Position numbers and translations under genes: made by a program. This document shows, piece after piece, positions 22,794-31,475 of a DNA stretch of 50,129 nucleotides. Position 1 is the first letter of the stretch, and every line of letters begins with the position of its first letter. A model generated the notes under the pieces. It had not been told where the DNA came from. It did no database searches and saw only the letters and a program-made list of their open reading frames with translations. The DNA lies in NCBI GenBank assembly GCA_013792075.1, contig VMSR01000001.1, positions 1 to 50,129 of the forward strand, read 5' to 3'. The DNA comes from Desulfobacula sp. GTDB taxonomy: Bacteria > Desulfobacterota > Desulfobacteria > Desulfobacterales > Desulfobacteraceae.

Positions 22794-22819
22794 GGCCGGG
22801 AGCAATAACGCTCCCGGCC
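22794..22819 (-). other. Intercistronic hairpin between exporter and small membrane gene
   Basis: Perfect ten-base GC-rich arms (22794-22803 and 22810-22819, GGCCGGGAGC and its complement) with a six-base loop AATAAC. No T-run follows on either strand, so it looks less like a terminator than like an mRNA-stabilising or translation-limiting structure between two cistrons. Confidence 0.5.
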
Positions 22820-22840
22820 GGTCAAACAATATAAATCCTA

Positions 22841-24580
22841 TTAGATCTTTGCAGTGATTTCAGGGAATACCAGGTAAAACATGACATATGCCATGACAAG
22901 GGTCAGGACCAGATTAAAACTCTGGCCGCAGACATAAAGAATCAGTGGTTTTCCGCCCTTGAAATATTTTGCCAGCTCCCGGAAGTTGGTTGACAGACCG
23001 ATGGCGGCAAAAGACAAGGCAAAGAACCATCCGCGGAAGAGACGGGTTCCGCCGCGAACCACTCCCTGATCCAGCATGGCTGTTCCCAGATCCTTGCCAA
23101 GACTGCTGTCAAGTATGGAAAAAACAATGGAAGCTGCAAGAAATCCCAGGACAAATTTTGGGAACCGGTTCCAGATTTCCATTGCGCCAACTTCCCGACC
23201 GGCTTCGCGTTCCACTTTCATGGTCCAGTACATGGCAACACAAAATGCCGTTACACCGATAAGAACATTTTGAATCATCTTGATGGTGGCGGCAACATAC
23301 ATGGCCTTTTCACCCAGGAATGCACCGGCTGCTGCAACCGCTCCTGTTGCATCAATGGTTCCGCCCATCCAGGCACCTCCCAGGATTTGCGGCATCCCCA
23401 CTGCCTTAATGAAGGCCGGCATGGCAATCATCATAATCGCAGTAAACACAAGAGACAAACCAATGGAAAGGGTTAGTTCCTCTTTTTTGGCACGACATGC
23501 AGCAGCAGTGGCAATGGCGGCTGAAGTCCCGCACACGGACATGTCTGCAGAAATAACCATATTAAGGGTCTTGGAAGGCATCTTCAATACTTTCTGACCA
23601 AAGATATAGGTACTGATCAGAACGATGGGCGTAACAATCCAGGCCACAAAGATGCCCGGAACACCAATGGCAACAATCTTGTTAAAGAGCACTTCCGCAC
23701 CCAGCAGAACCAGACCGGTTTTGATGAAAAATTCCACTTTGCAGGAAGGCAAAACCCATTTGGGAGTACCAAGGGTATTGGCGATAATCATTCCCAGAAG
23801 AACACCCCAGGCTTCGGCACCGATGCCATATTGTTTGGAAATGGCCTGGCCGCCCAAAAGATAGGCAAGGGTTGCCACAAGAAATACAATGAGAAACCCT
23901 TTAAAAAAACCAAAGGCATTTTCGCCCATCATTTTGACACCAAATCCGAAGATCAAGGCCAAAAAGACAAAGAGGCCCAGGAGGGTGGGGAAATAATTAT
24001 AGGCTTTGTTTCCGATTTTTTTCTTGGCATCACTGACAGCTCTATGGTCCTCCCGCCATTCTGCAATCTTGCCTGCAGCAGCATCATTCAATGCGGTGTC
24101 TTTATAGGATGCAAGGGCTGCGGCCTTTTCGGCAGTCACTGCAGCCCCAAAGCTTTCTGCCTCAGCCGCTTTGGCCTTATCATATTTGGGCATGGCTTTT
24201 TCATCTTTTGCCTTTGCCTGGGCATCTGTCTGGATAAAGGCATCCATGGGATTGGTTTTCCATGAACCTGGTTTTTTTGTCCAGTGGGATACAAATTTAC
24301 CAAAAGCAGATCCCGACGCCTTTAATTTTTTCTTTTCATCCTGGGCTTTATACCATGCTGTTGTTTTAAACGGGGCGTTGGCAGATTCAGTTGCCTGGAT
24401 TTGATCTGCTGTCCCAATTTTTTTTTCAAATTCTGCTTTTGGCCCATAATTAAAGTATGCAAACATGCATACGGCAATGATGGCAAATCCAAGCCATATC
24501 GCCAGAAAGTCCTCTTTTTTCCATAGATCGGACCACTTGCTCTGACCGTGATCGACAACTAGGCTGCTGTCCTGTGCCAT
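22841..24580 (-). CDS. YeiH-family putative sulfate/anion exporter with N-terminal extension
   Basis: A 579-residue membrane protein. Residues from about 195 on are the Cons_hypoth698/YeiH (UPF0324) transporter with about ten helices and the family stretches [23 protein letters not shown] and [18 protein letters not shown]. Ordinary members have about 350 residues. This one adds an extra N-terminal helix (about 24-43) and a 150-residue Lys/Ala-rich polar region (48-195). Members are annotated as sulfate or sulfite exporters with little direct proof. The start at 24580 has CAGGAGG upstream; a longer frame to 24673 would run into the promoter. A sigma-54 promoter (24657-24672) and two palindromes (24733-24774) lie upstream, so expression is probably inducible through the divergent two-component system. 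Confidence 0.85.
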   Translation of the reverse strand: MAQDSSLVVDHGQSKWSDLWKKEDFLAIWLGFAIIAVCMFAYFNYGPKAEFEKKIGTADQIQATESANAPFKTTAWYKAQDEKKKLKASGSAFGKFVSHWTKKPGSWKTNPMDAFIQTDAQAKAKDEKAMPKYDKAKAAEAESFGAAVTAEKAAALASYKDTALNDAAAGKIAEWREDHRAVSDAKKKIGNKAYNYFPTLLGLFVFLALIFGFGVKMMGENAFGFFKGFLIVFLVATLAYLLGGQAISKQYGIGAEAWGVLLGMIIANTLGTPKWVLPSCKVEFFIKTGLVLLGAEVLFNKIVAIGVPGIFVAWIVTPIVLISTYIFGQKVLKMPSKTLNMVISADMSVCGTSAAIATAAACRAKKEELTLSIGLSLVFTAIMMIAMPAFIKAVGMPQILGGAWMGGTIDATGAVAAAGAFLGEKAMYVAATIKMIQNVLIGVTAFCVAMYWTMKVEREAGREVGAMEIWNRFPKFVLGFLAASIVFSILDSSLGKDLGTAMLDQGVVRGGTRLFRGWFFALSFAAIGLSTNFRELAKYFKGGKPLILYVCGQSFNLVLTLVMAYVMFYLVFPEITAKI

Positions 24581-24656
24581 TTTTTTTCCTCCTGATGAAT
24601 AAATTTGTAAAACCACACCTGCTTTTTCCTGGCAATCGCGTTTGAATCCTAGGTAC

Positions 24657-24672
24657 AGCAATTCGCATGCCA
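24657..24672 (-). promoter_or_regulatory. Sigma-54 (-24/-12) promoter of the YeiH-like gene
   Basis: Minus-strand TGGCATGCGAATTGCT matches the TGGCAC-N5-TTGCW consensus with the invariant GG and GC pairs at exact spacing. Transcription would begin near 24646, giving a leader of about 65 bases before the exporter ATG at 24580. An NtrC-type activator gene lies in the divergent operon. Confidence 0.75.
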
Positions 24673-24732
24673 TAAAATATCTGTATATAACATATTGATA
24701 ATATTGTTTTTTCAGAAAAAAGTTTGAATGAA

Positions 24733-24774
24733 GTGCATCCTTAAGGATACACTTGAATGTTCTTAAGGATCCAC
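24733..24774. promoter_or_regulatory. Two tandem CTTAAG-centred palindromes, candidate enhancer sites
   Basis: Site 1 (24733-24752, GTGCATCCTTAAGGATACAC) is a near-perfect 20-base palindrome. Site 2 repeats TCTTAAGGATCCAC at 24761-24774. The two CTTAAG centres are 22 bases apart, about two helical turns. They lie roughly 95 and 120 bases upstream of the predicted sigma-54 start site, the normal distance for an NtrC-type activator, and also just before the sensor kinase gene, so autoregulation is possible. Confidence 0.65.
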
Positions 24775-24849
24775 CTTTTACACCCTGGCTTGCAATTTAC
24801 TCCGGAATCTCCTATGGATATAACCTGGGGTATCAACAGGAGGCAGCCC

Positions 24850-27282
24850 ATGTTTACACAGACACTTAATTTAAGATTTAAATTCATCACAGGTCTTGTC
24901 ATGTTTGCGCTGGCATTGGGCCTGTGCATCTCCATTATTATGTATTTTCACTTTAACTCTCTTCTTGAATCGGAAATCAGTCAGCGGTCAAGAATGCTTT
25001 TGGCCCAATCCAATGCCCTCCAGGATTATGTAAAAACACAATTGCGGCCGGAAATGTTTAATATTTTGCCCGAAGGCCGGTTTGTTTTAAAGGCCATGTC
25101 CTCTTCCTATATCTCCAGGCAGGTCATGGCCAATTTAAACATCCAGGACGCGTCAGGATACCATTATCGAAGGGTTTCCATAAAACCCCGAAACCTTGAA
25201 TCCAAAGCAAATCCCTTTGAAGCCGGTCTTATTGAAATATTCAAGAAAGATAAAACCCTTAAAATATGGGAAGACAATACCCTGGTTGACGGCAAAGAAT
25301 ATCACATGGTGGCAAGGCCGGTCACCTTCACTGAATCCTGCATGCAATGCCACGGCGATCCAAAGGATGCACCCAGAGAACTCATTGAAATATACGGCGG
25401 CACCAATGGGTTTAATTATACCCTGAACGATGCTGCCGGGGTTGTTGTTGCCGGGTTTCCAGTGGATATGATCCGGGAACCGGCCATGAGCCTGACCCTG
25501 CATTATTTAAGCTTGTATATTCTGGGGATATTCCTGTTTGCAGGTCTTATCAGCCTTTTTTTTGACCGCCTGGTCATGAAAAACCTCCATGAGCTCACCC
25601 GGATTTTCAGAACCCGGTTTTCCGGGGAACAGGAACAGCGGATTATCGATCGGCTGGGTCAGAAAGATGAAATCGAAGGGCTGATCGAGGGAGTTGAAGA
25701 ACTTGCCACCTGCCTTTCCTCCGCAAGAACACAACTTGTGGAACATGCCCAGACGCTTGAGAAAAGAGTGGAAGAACGAACCCTCACACTCCATACAGAA
25801 TCAGAACGGCATCTGGCAGATGTCCGCCTCTTTGTCAGCCTGCTCTCGGGTTTTACAGGAATACAAAATACCCTGTCCTTAATTACCGGTGTTCTGGAAA
25901 ATGTCGGCAACCGGTTCAAGGCAAAACAGGTTGTCTATTATTGTACTGTGGCTTCGGAAAACCAGTATTCCTGGAAAAAGGATGCTGTCACAGATACGCT
26001 TGATCAAGCGATCAAGGAGTTGTTGTGGAAAAATGAGGTGCTGTTTGAAAACAATAAATTGTATGTTCCCATAAAGTCCCAGGAAAGTCATTGGGGCATC
26101 CTTTGCATTTCCTGGAATTCACAACCCGATCCCCAGGACCTGGATCCTGCAATTCTTCTGGCCCTGGGTCTTCAGATCGCAATTCTCATCGAAAATATCC
26201 AGGCTTTTTCAAATATCCGCTTCCAGAACGACATGCTCCAATCCATATTTGAAGGCATTTCCGACCCGCTGCTGCTGATTGACCTTGACGCAAATATCAT
26301 TATTGCCAACAAGGGTTGCGACACGATTTTGCCGGCCGAAAGCCGGTCCGAAAGGGAAAAAGAACTTAAATCTCTGCTCAGTCATCCATCCTCGGCAAAC
26401 AAAAACAACACCATACTGGACCTTGTCATAAAAAAAGAAACCCCGGTCAGTCAGGAAATCCGTACCCCTGAAAACCGCTATCTTTCCGTTGATCTCTACC
26501 CGTTACCCCACCAGGATCAAAGAAGCTTAAGAATCGTTGTGTATATAAAAGATATCACACCGGAAAAACAGATGATTGAACGAATGCAGCAGACAGAACG
26601 CTTGAGCGCCATTGGTAAAATGGCAGCAGGAATTGCCCACGAAATAAACAATCCCCTGGGTGTGATCCGGTTGTACACGGATCTTGTCAAGGATGCGGTG
26701 GAAAATAAAGACACACATGCCGACATTGATGTGATATCAAAACACACCCGGTCGGTTCAAAAAATCATCCAGAACCTGTTGAACCTGTCCCGGCCCAAAC
26801 AGGTGATATCCGGCCGCTGCAGCATCAATACGGTGGTAAGATCTGTTTTTGAAATCTTTAAAACCCAGGGTGCCTCCAAGCGGATTACCATTGAATTTGA
26901 TCTGGAAGCGTCTCTTCCGGATATAAAATGTGATGCTGCCATCCTGGAGCAGATTTTAACCAACCTGTGGTTAAATGCATTTGATGCCCTTACCGATCAG
27001 GGGAAAATTCACATCCACACCCGTATGTCACCGGAAAAACAGGTGGCATTCTGTATTGAAGACAACGGCCAGGGTATCTCCGAAGAGGTTATTTCCCATA
27101 TATTTGATCCCTTTTACACCACAAAGAAAATCGGAAAAGGAACCGGACTCGGACTTTCCGTGGTGTATGGGTTCATCACCGAACTTGGCGGAAGAATAGA
27201 GGTAAAAAGCGATGATACCACACGATTCTGCATCTTCTTTCCCATTGCCGAACACGAGACAAATTTAAGGACACTCCCATGA
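24850..27282 (+). CDS. Haem-c sensor histidine kinase (DUF3365/Tll0287-like)
   Basis: An 810-residue membrane kinase. TM1 is at about 10-35. A periplasmic DUF3365/Tll0287-like sensor follows with a c-type haem motif C164-x-x-C167-H168 (ESCMQCHGDP). TM2 is at about 218-238, then a HAMP-like linker with a coiled coil, a GAF-like region (about 350-460) and a PAS-like region (about 465-575). HisKA has phospho-acceptor H597 (AAGIAHEINNPLG), and HATPase_c has DNGQGIS near 738 and GTGLGLSVVYG. The start at 24850 is taken because ACAGGAGG precedes it; an ATG at 24757 lies inside the palindromes. Its stop overlaps the regulator start by four bases. It probably senses redox state or a haem ligand such as NO, CO or a sulfur species; the ligand is unknown. 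Confidence 0.88.
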   Translation: MFTQTLNLRFKFITGLVMFALALGLCISIIMYFHFNSLLESEISQRSRMLLAQSNALQDYVKTQLRPEMFNILPEGRFVLKAMSSSYISRQVMANLNIQDASGYHYRRVSIKPRNLESKANPFEAGLIEIFKKDKTLKIWEDNTLVDGKEYHMVARPVTFTESCMQCHGDPKDAPRELIEIYGGTNGFNYTLNDAAGVVVAGFPVDMIREPAMSLTLHYLSLYILGIFLFAGLISLFFDRLVMKNLHELTRIFRTRFSGEQEQRIIDRLGQKDEIEGLIEGVEELATCLSSARTQLVEHAQTLEKRVEERTLTLHTESERHLADVRLFVSLLSGFTGIQNTLSLITGVLENVGNRFKAKQVVYYCTVASENQYSWKKDAVTDTLDQAIKELLWKNEVLFENNKLYVPIKSQESHWGILCISWNSQPDPQDLDPAILLALGLQIAILIENIQAFSNIRFQNDMLQSIFEGISDPLLLIDLDANIIIANKGCDTILPAESRSEREKELKSLLSHPSSANKNNTILDLVIKKETPVSQEIRTPENRYLSVDLYPLPHQDQRSLRIVVYIKDITPEKQMIERMQQTERLSAIGKMAAGIAHEINNPLGVIRLYTDLVKDAVENKDTHADIDVISKHTRSVQKIIQNLLNLSRPKQVISGRCSINTVVRSVFEIFKTQGASKRITIEFDLEASLPDIKCDAAILEQILTNLWLNAFDALTDQGKIHIHTRMSPEKQVAFCIEDNGQGISEEVISHIFDPFYTTKKIGKGTGLGLSVVYGFITELGGRIEVKSDDTTRFCIFFPIAEHETNLRTLP

Positions 27283-28673
27283 ACTCTTTTTCCATACTGG
27301 CTGTGGACGATGACCCGGATTTTTTAAAGGGGTTGATCCGAAATCTTAAGAAACAATTCACACAAATACGATTTCTGGGTGCATCTTCAGGAGAGGAAGC
27401 CCTTGACCTTCTCCGCCGCGAACATATCGGGGTCATGCTCACCGATCTGCAGATGCCTGAAATATCCGGCCACGACCTCTTGCTCAAAGGGCTTGAAATA
27501 AATCCCCATCTGTGTGTGATCATGATCACCGGTCACGGCACGGTTGAAAATGCAGTCAGTGCACTCAAAAAAGGTGCCTGGGATTTCATCTCCAAACCCG
27601 TGGACAGGGAAACCCTTTACCATACGGTTGAGCGGGCCATGGAACATTATACCCTTGCCAGCGAGAATAAGCGCTTGCAGGAGATTATCAAATCCCTGAG
27701 TTCAGACCTGACGGCCCATTGGGAAAGCCGGGTCATGAAACAGCTCCGTGAAAAGATGAGCGCCATTGCCGTAACAGATTACACCGTGCTTGTCACCGGA
27801 GAGTCCGGATGCGGCAAAGAATACATTGCCAAGGCCATACACGCTTTATCCAAAAGAAAGCAGGATGCCTGCCATTCCCTGAATTGCCCGGCCATCCCCG
27901 AGCAACTTCTGGAAAGTGAGCTGTTCGGCCATGTAAAAGGGGCGTTTACCGGAGCCGAACGAAACCGGGACGGCTTTTTCATGATGGCCAACAAAGGCAC
28001 CCTGATTCTGGATGAAATCGGGGACATCGGTCTTCCCATCCAGGCAAAGCTACTCAAGTTTCTCCAGGACAAGGAGGTCAAACCAGTAGGGTCCAGCCTT
28101 TCAAAAACAACAGATGTCCGTATCATGGCACTGACCAACCAGAATCTTGAAAACAAAATCCTGGATGGCAGTTTCAGGCAGGACCTGTATTACCGCTTGA
28201 ACGTTCTTTCCGTGAAAGTGCCCCCCTTGAGAGAAAGAAAAGAAGATATCCCCATGCTGGTAAGGGAATTTGTCTTGAATACCTGTGGTGAAATGGGCAT
28301 CCCCCCCATGGAGATTGATCCTCTGGCGCTCAGCTATCTTTCCCGACAGGCCTGGCCCGGCAATGTAAGGGAATTGCTCAATTATGTCCGCCGCATGGTG
28401 GTCTTTTCAAATGGCAAGACCATTGACCTGGACCTGATCAATCTTGTGGAGGGGGATCTTGAAACCACCCTCCATCCCGAAGGAATTCCTTTGTACAAGG
28501 ATGCCAAGAAACAAGCTTTAGATCTCTTTTCTAAGAACTACCTGACCCGCCTCCTCGAACAAACCCGGGGCAATATCTCTGAAACCTCAAGACTCAGCGG
28601 CATTGAACGGGCATCGATCCAGAAAATCATCAACCGCCTGCACATGGACATATCCCGATTTCGGTCCACCTAA
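27279..28673 (+). CDS. Sigma-54-dependent NtrC-type response regulator
   Basis: A 464-residue regulator. The receiver domain has phospho-acceptor D56 (VMLTDLQMPE) and conserved acidic DDD near residue 10. The AAA+ domain has Walker A G174-ESGCGKE181, the sigma-54 contact loop GAFTGA at 221-226, Walker B TLILDEIGD and the arginine-finger region. A Fis-type helix-turn-helix at the C-terminus (GNISETSRLSGIERASIQKI) is seen. It overlaps the kinase gene by four bases and converges with the NifX-like gene, their stops overlapping by four bases. The sigma-54 promoter and palindromes at 24657-24774 are the obvious targets. Confidence 0.95.
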   Translation: MNSFSILAVDDDPDFLKGLIRNLKKQFTQIRFLGASSGEEALDLLRREHIGVMLTDLQMPEISGHDLLLKGLEINPHLCVIMITGHGTVENAVSALKKGAWDFISKPVDRETLYHTVERAMEHYTLASENKRLQEIIKSLSSDLTAHWESRVMKQLREKMSAIAVTDYTVLVTGESGCGKEYIAKAIHALSKRKQDACHSLNCPAIPEQLLESELFGHVKGAFTGAERNRDGFFMMANKGTLILDEIGDIGLPIQAKLLKFLQDKEVKPVGSSLSKTTDVRIMALTNQNLENKILDGSFRQDLYYRLNVLSVKVPPLRERKEDIPMLVREFVLNTCGEMGIPPMEIDPLALSYLSRQAWPGNVRELLNYVRRMVVFSNGKTIDLDLINLVEGDLETTLHPEGIPLYKDAKKQALDLFSKNYLTRLLEQTRGNISETSRLSGIERASIQKIINRLHMDISRFRST

Positions 28674-29182
28674 TCTGCTGCACCCCTGGAACCACTGCCA
28701 CGTCCCATACCCATACCACGGACAGAACCGCCCATGCCACAGCCCCCGCGGCCCATCCCCCTGCCGGAACCGCCCATGCATCTGGACTGCCCTGTCTGGC
28801 TGTCAGGTTCTTGGCTTTTGTATGACAGGTTTTCTACCTTTTGTTTTCCAGAAGCCCCCAGGGGTGCTGCTTTTGTTTTATATCGCTCTATGGCTGATTC
28901 CACAGTGCCTGCCTGGTCGCAAATCACCTGAATTTTTTTTTCAGTAAAGACATCCATGGCATTGGGTCCACACCGGCCTGTTATCACCAGATCAACCCCT
29001 TTATCGATTAAAAATGCTGCAGATCGAATACCGGCCCCCCCGGTTTGGTCGGCATTTTCATTTTCGAATGCCGCCAATTGCATATCCTTTGTGTCAACCA
29101 CGACAAAAAACCGGCATCGCCCAAACCGTGGGTCGATCTGTGCGGTGATGTCTTTTCCAAGCGAACTGATCGCAATTTTCAT
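28670..29182 (-). CDS. NifX/NifB-like dinitrogenase iron-molybdenum cofactor family protein
   Basis: A 170-residue protein. Residues 1-about 110 form the NifX/NafY-like fold (MKIAISSLGKDITAQIDPRFGRC; GAGIRSAAFLIDKGVDLVITGRCGPNAMDVF). This fold binds metal-sulfur cofactors or acts as a scaffold; many anaerobes have copies unrelated to nitrogenase. The C-terminal 35 residues are rich in Gly, Met, Arg and Cys (GMGRGGCGMGG), a possible metal-binding tail. AAGGAGG lies just before the ATG. No nif gene is in the window, so a role in Fe-S or Mo/W cofactor handling is more likely than nitrogen fixation. Its stop overlaps that of the convergent regulator. Confidence 0.85.
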   Translation of the reverse strand: MKIAISSLGKDITAQIDPRFGRCRFFVVVDTKDMQLAAFENENADQTGGAGIRSAAFLIDKGVDLVITGRCGPNAMDVFTEKKIQVICDQAGTVESAIERYKTKAAPLGASGKQKVENLSYKSQEPDSQTGQSRCMGGSGRGMGRGGCGMGGSVRGMGMGRGSGSRGAAD

Positions 29183-29633
29183 TTTACCTCCTTTGAAAAC
29201 GGCTATCTTATTTCCTCCACATGTATTCAGCGGTTCCTGAATATATCCATCTTTTTTTTAATATTCATGTGGGGGTATCCCGTTTTCGTAACAATGAAAA
29301 CAGGCAAAGAGCATGCCATACATGCTGGCACCAAAAAAAAACAATATATTCCTTTGCTTTTCCGCTGGTTAAAAAAGGGTACACCCTGCGGACACACCCA
29401 ACAACCGCCCGACAGCAACCCTGAAAAACAACAAAATTGCAACCCATCTGCCCGGACCTTTTTGACACATGGTTCAGACCTCTGGATTTAAAAGCGCAAC
29501 CCAGGATCGCAAAATTGCAATCCTTCGGTGATGGGTTCCGCCGTTCCAGAACAAATCCCATTGACAAAGCCGGTCGTTTCTGAAAAATTCTTTTCCCGAT
29601 GTACTAACCAGCAGTTTCATTTAAGGAGATGGC
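29183..29633. other. 451-base gene-free region with palindromic site
   Basis: Between the divergent NifX-like and sensor kinase genes I see no convincing gene. It holds an 18-base-arm palindrome-like site at 29504-29523 (arms GGATCGCAA and TTGCAATCC, one mismatch, two-base centre). A second half-site (AAAATTGCAACCC) lies 78 bases upstream at 29433. These are candidate operators. A TTGACA at about 29559 has no good -10 partner. Confidence 0.4.
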
Positions 29634-31475
29634 ATGAACCCCTTTGATCTGATCAAAAATTTTCCCATCCGGTACAAGCTGCTGTTTATTTATTCATTCT
29701 GCTTTCTGATCATCATAAGCCTGTCCAGCCTGATCATCTATTCTATTGTCAAAAAAAATGTGGAAAAAAATATCGAAAGCGAATTGAAAAACTCCACTTC
29801 GGCAATCCTGAACACTGTCAAGACGGCGGTGTCGGTTTCCATAAAAAATCGGCTGCGGGGAGTGGCCGAAAAAAACTATGATATTATCCAGCACCTCTAT
29901 GACCGGCAAAAGGCTGGAGAGATTAGTCTGGAAGAGGCAAAGGCAAGGGCCACGGATATCATCCTCTGCCAGAAAATCGGTATCACCGGATATGTCTGTA
30001 TCCTGGACGGCAAAGGCCGGGTCCTCAAACACCCTAAAAAACCTTTGGAAGGGCTGGATATTTCCGATCACAGGTTTGTCCAGGAGATGATCGCCAAAAA
30101 AAACGGGTATATCGAATATTCATGGAAAAATCCGGAAGACGCTGCAGCCCGTCCAAAGGCCTTGTATATCAATTATTTCGAACCCTGGGACTGGATGATC
30201 ACGGTCTCCTCCTATCGAAAAGAGTTTTCACAGCTGGTGGAAATCAATGATTTTAAAGAAAGCATCTTGGGCCTGCGCTTCGGGAAAACAGGGTATTCCT
30301 ATGTCATGGATACCCGGGGCAATATCATCATCCATCCTGAACTGGCCGGGGTCAATATCGCCAGGGACGCAAGGTTCTCGGATCAGTTCTTCCGCACGAT
30401 GCTGGAAGAAAAGAATGGAAAGCTGATCTATTCCTGGAAAAATCCAGGTGATGAAAAACTGCGAAAAAAACTAGTGATCTTTAATTATATCCCGGAATAC
30501 GAATGGATCGTTGCCTCATCCAGCTATCTGGATGAATTTTATTTTCCCCTGGGCATCATTAAGCATATCATCATTCTGGTGGGGGTGGCGGCCCTGATTG
30601 TCTTTATCCCCATCTCCTTTGTCTTAAGTTCCACCATCACCAAACCCCTGCAATCTCTGATGGCCCGGTTTAACCAGGATATTGCCGGTGGGTTTTCAAA
30701 CAGGTCTGTGAAAATGGAATCCAGTGACGAAGTGGGACAGCTCACTTTTTATTATAATTCCTTCATGGACAAACTTGCCACCTATGACCGGGAACTTTTA
30801 GCAGAAATAAGGGATCGCCGTCTGGCACAGGAGGCCTTGAAAGAAAGTGAAGAAAGATACAGATCCGTCATGGAAGCCGTGCCTGACCCCATTGTGGTCT
30901 ACGACATGGATGGCCTTGTCATTTATATGAACCCAGCCTTTACAAAGGTGTTCGGATATACCCTTGAAGACAGCCTGGGCAAGACCATGGACCATTTTGT
31001 ACCCAAAGCCCATTGGAAAGAGACCATGAAGGGCATCGGCACCATCCTCAAGGGAGAAATTCTGCCCCGGGTGGAAACCAAACGAAGGGCAAAAAGCGGC
31101 CGGCTCATCGATGTCACCACCCGGGGCTCGGTTTTTCGGGACAAAAACGGGAAGCCCTTGGGATCGGTGATCACCCACCGGGATATCTCCGAGGTCAAGC
31201 GCCTGGAAAAGGCCATCATGGAGATTGGAGAAAAGGAACGCCAGTCCATCGGAAATGACCTGCACGATGACCTGTGTCCCCATTTGATCGGGATTGAAGG
31301 TCTGACCAAGGTATTAAAAAAAAGGCAGCAGGTCAATCGCCTGAGGCTGAAAGGCTTTCGGACCAGATTACAGCGCTTATCAAGGAGGCCATCTCCAAAA
31401 CCCGGCACCTGGCACGGGGGCTTTGCCCGGTCTACTATAACCACGGACTGGTCTCTTCCCTTGAGGATCTGGTGA
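29634..31475 (+). CDS. Tandem-Cache PAS sensor kinase, N-terminal part (frameshifted)
   Basis: The reading frame gives 613 residues, of which about the last 50 are out of frame. The domains are TM1 (about 14-38); two Cache-like modules starting near residues 118 and 219 that look like a duplication (both contain TGY, HP, a KNG-x-YSWKNP pattern and a W-x-I/V end); TM2 (about 306-330) and HAMP; PAS at about 405-520; and HisKA_3 with H544 (GNDLHDDLCPH). The frame is lost at an A8 run (31316-31323). A one-base backward shift continues KAAGQSPEAERL... directly into the ATPase part at 31472-31846. GGAG precedes the ATG. It partners with the LuxR-type regulator at 31936. It may be a real mutation, a sequence error or slippage. 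Confidence 0.85.
   Translation: MNPFDLIKNFPIRYKLLFIYSFCFLIIISLSSLIIYSIVKKNVEKNIESELKNSTSAILNTVKTAVSVSIKNRLRGVAEKNYDIIQHLYDRQKAGEISLEEAKARATDIILCQKIGITGYVCILDGKGRVLKHPKKPLEGLDISDHRFVQEMIAKKNGYIEYSWKNPEDAAARPKALYINYFEPWDWMITVSSYRKEFSQLVEINDFKESILGLRFGKTGYSYVMDTRGNIIIHPELAGVNIARDARFSDQFFRTMLEEKNGKLIYSWKNPGDEKLRKKLVIFNYIPEYEWIVASSSYLDEFYFPLGIIKHIIILVGVAALIVFIPISFVLSSTITKPLQSLMARFNQDIAGGFSNRSVKMESSDEVGQLTFYYNSFMDKLATYDRELLAEIRDRRLAQEALKESEERYRSVMEAVPDPIVVYDMDGLVIYMNPAFTKVFGYTLEDSLGKTMDHFVPKAHWKETMKGIGTILKGEILPRVETKRRAKSGRLIDVTTRGSVFRDKNGKPLGSVITHRDISEVKRLEKAIMEIGEKERQSIGNDLHDDLCPHLIGIEGLTKVLKKRQQVNRLRLKGFRTRLQRLSRRPSPKPGTWHGGFARSTITTDWSLPLRIW

Noticed and set aside
24757-24849. Longer start for the haem sensor kinase (ATG 24757)
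   Set aside because: It falls in the second palindrome, lacks a ribosome site, and adds residues before the normal membrane anchor; ATG 24850 has ACAGGAGG.
29227-29567. Frames of 60-150 residues on both strands in the spacer before the Cache kinase
   Set aside because: No ribosome sites, low-complexity or biased composition, and no recognisable motif.
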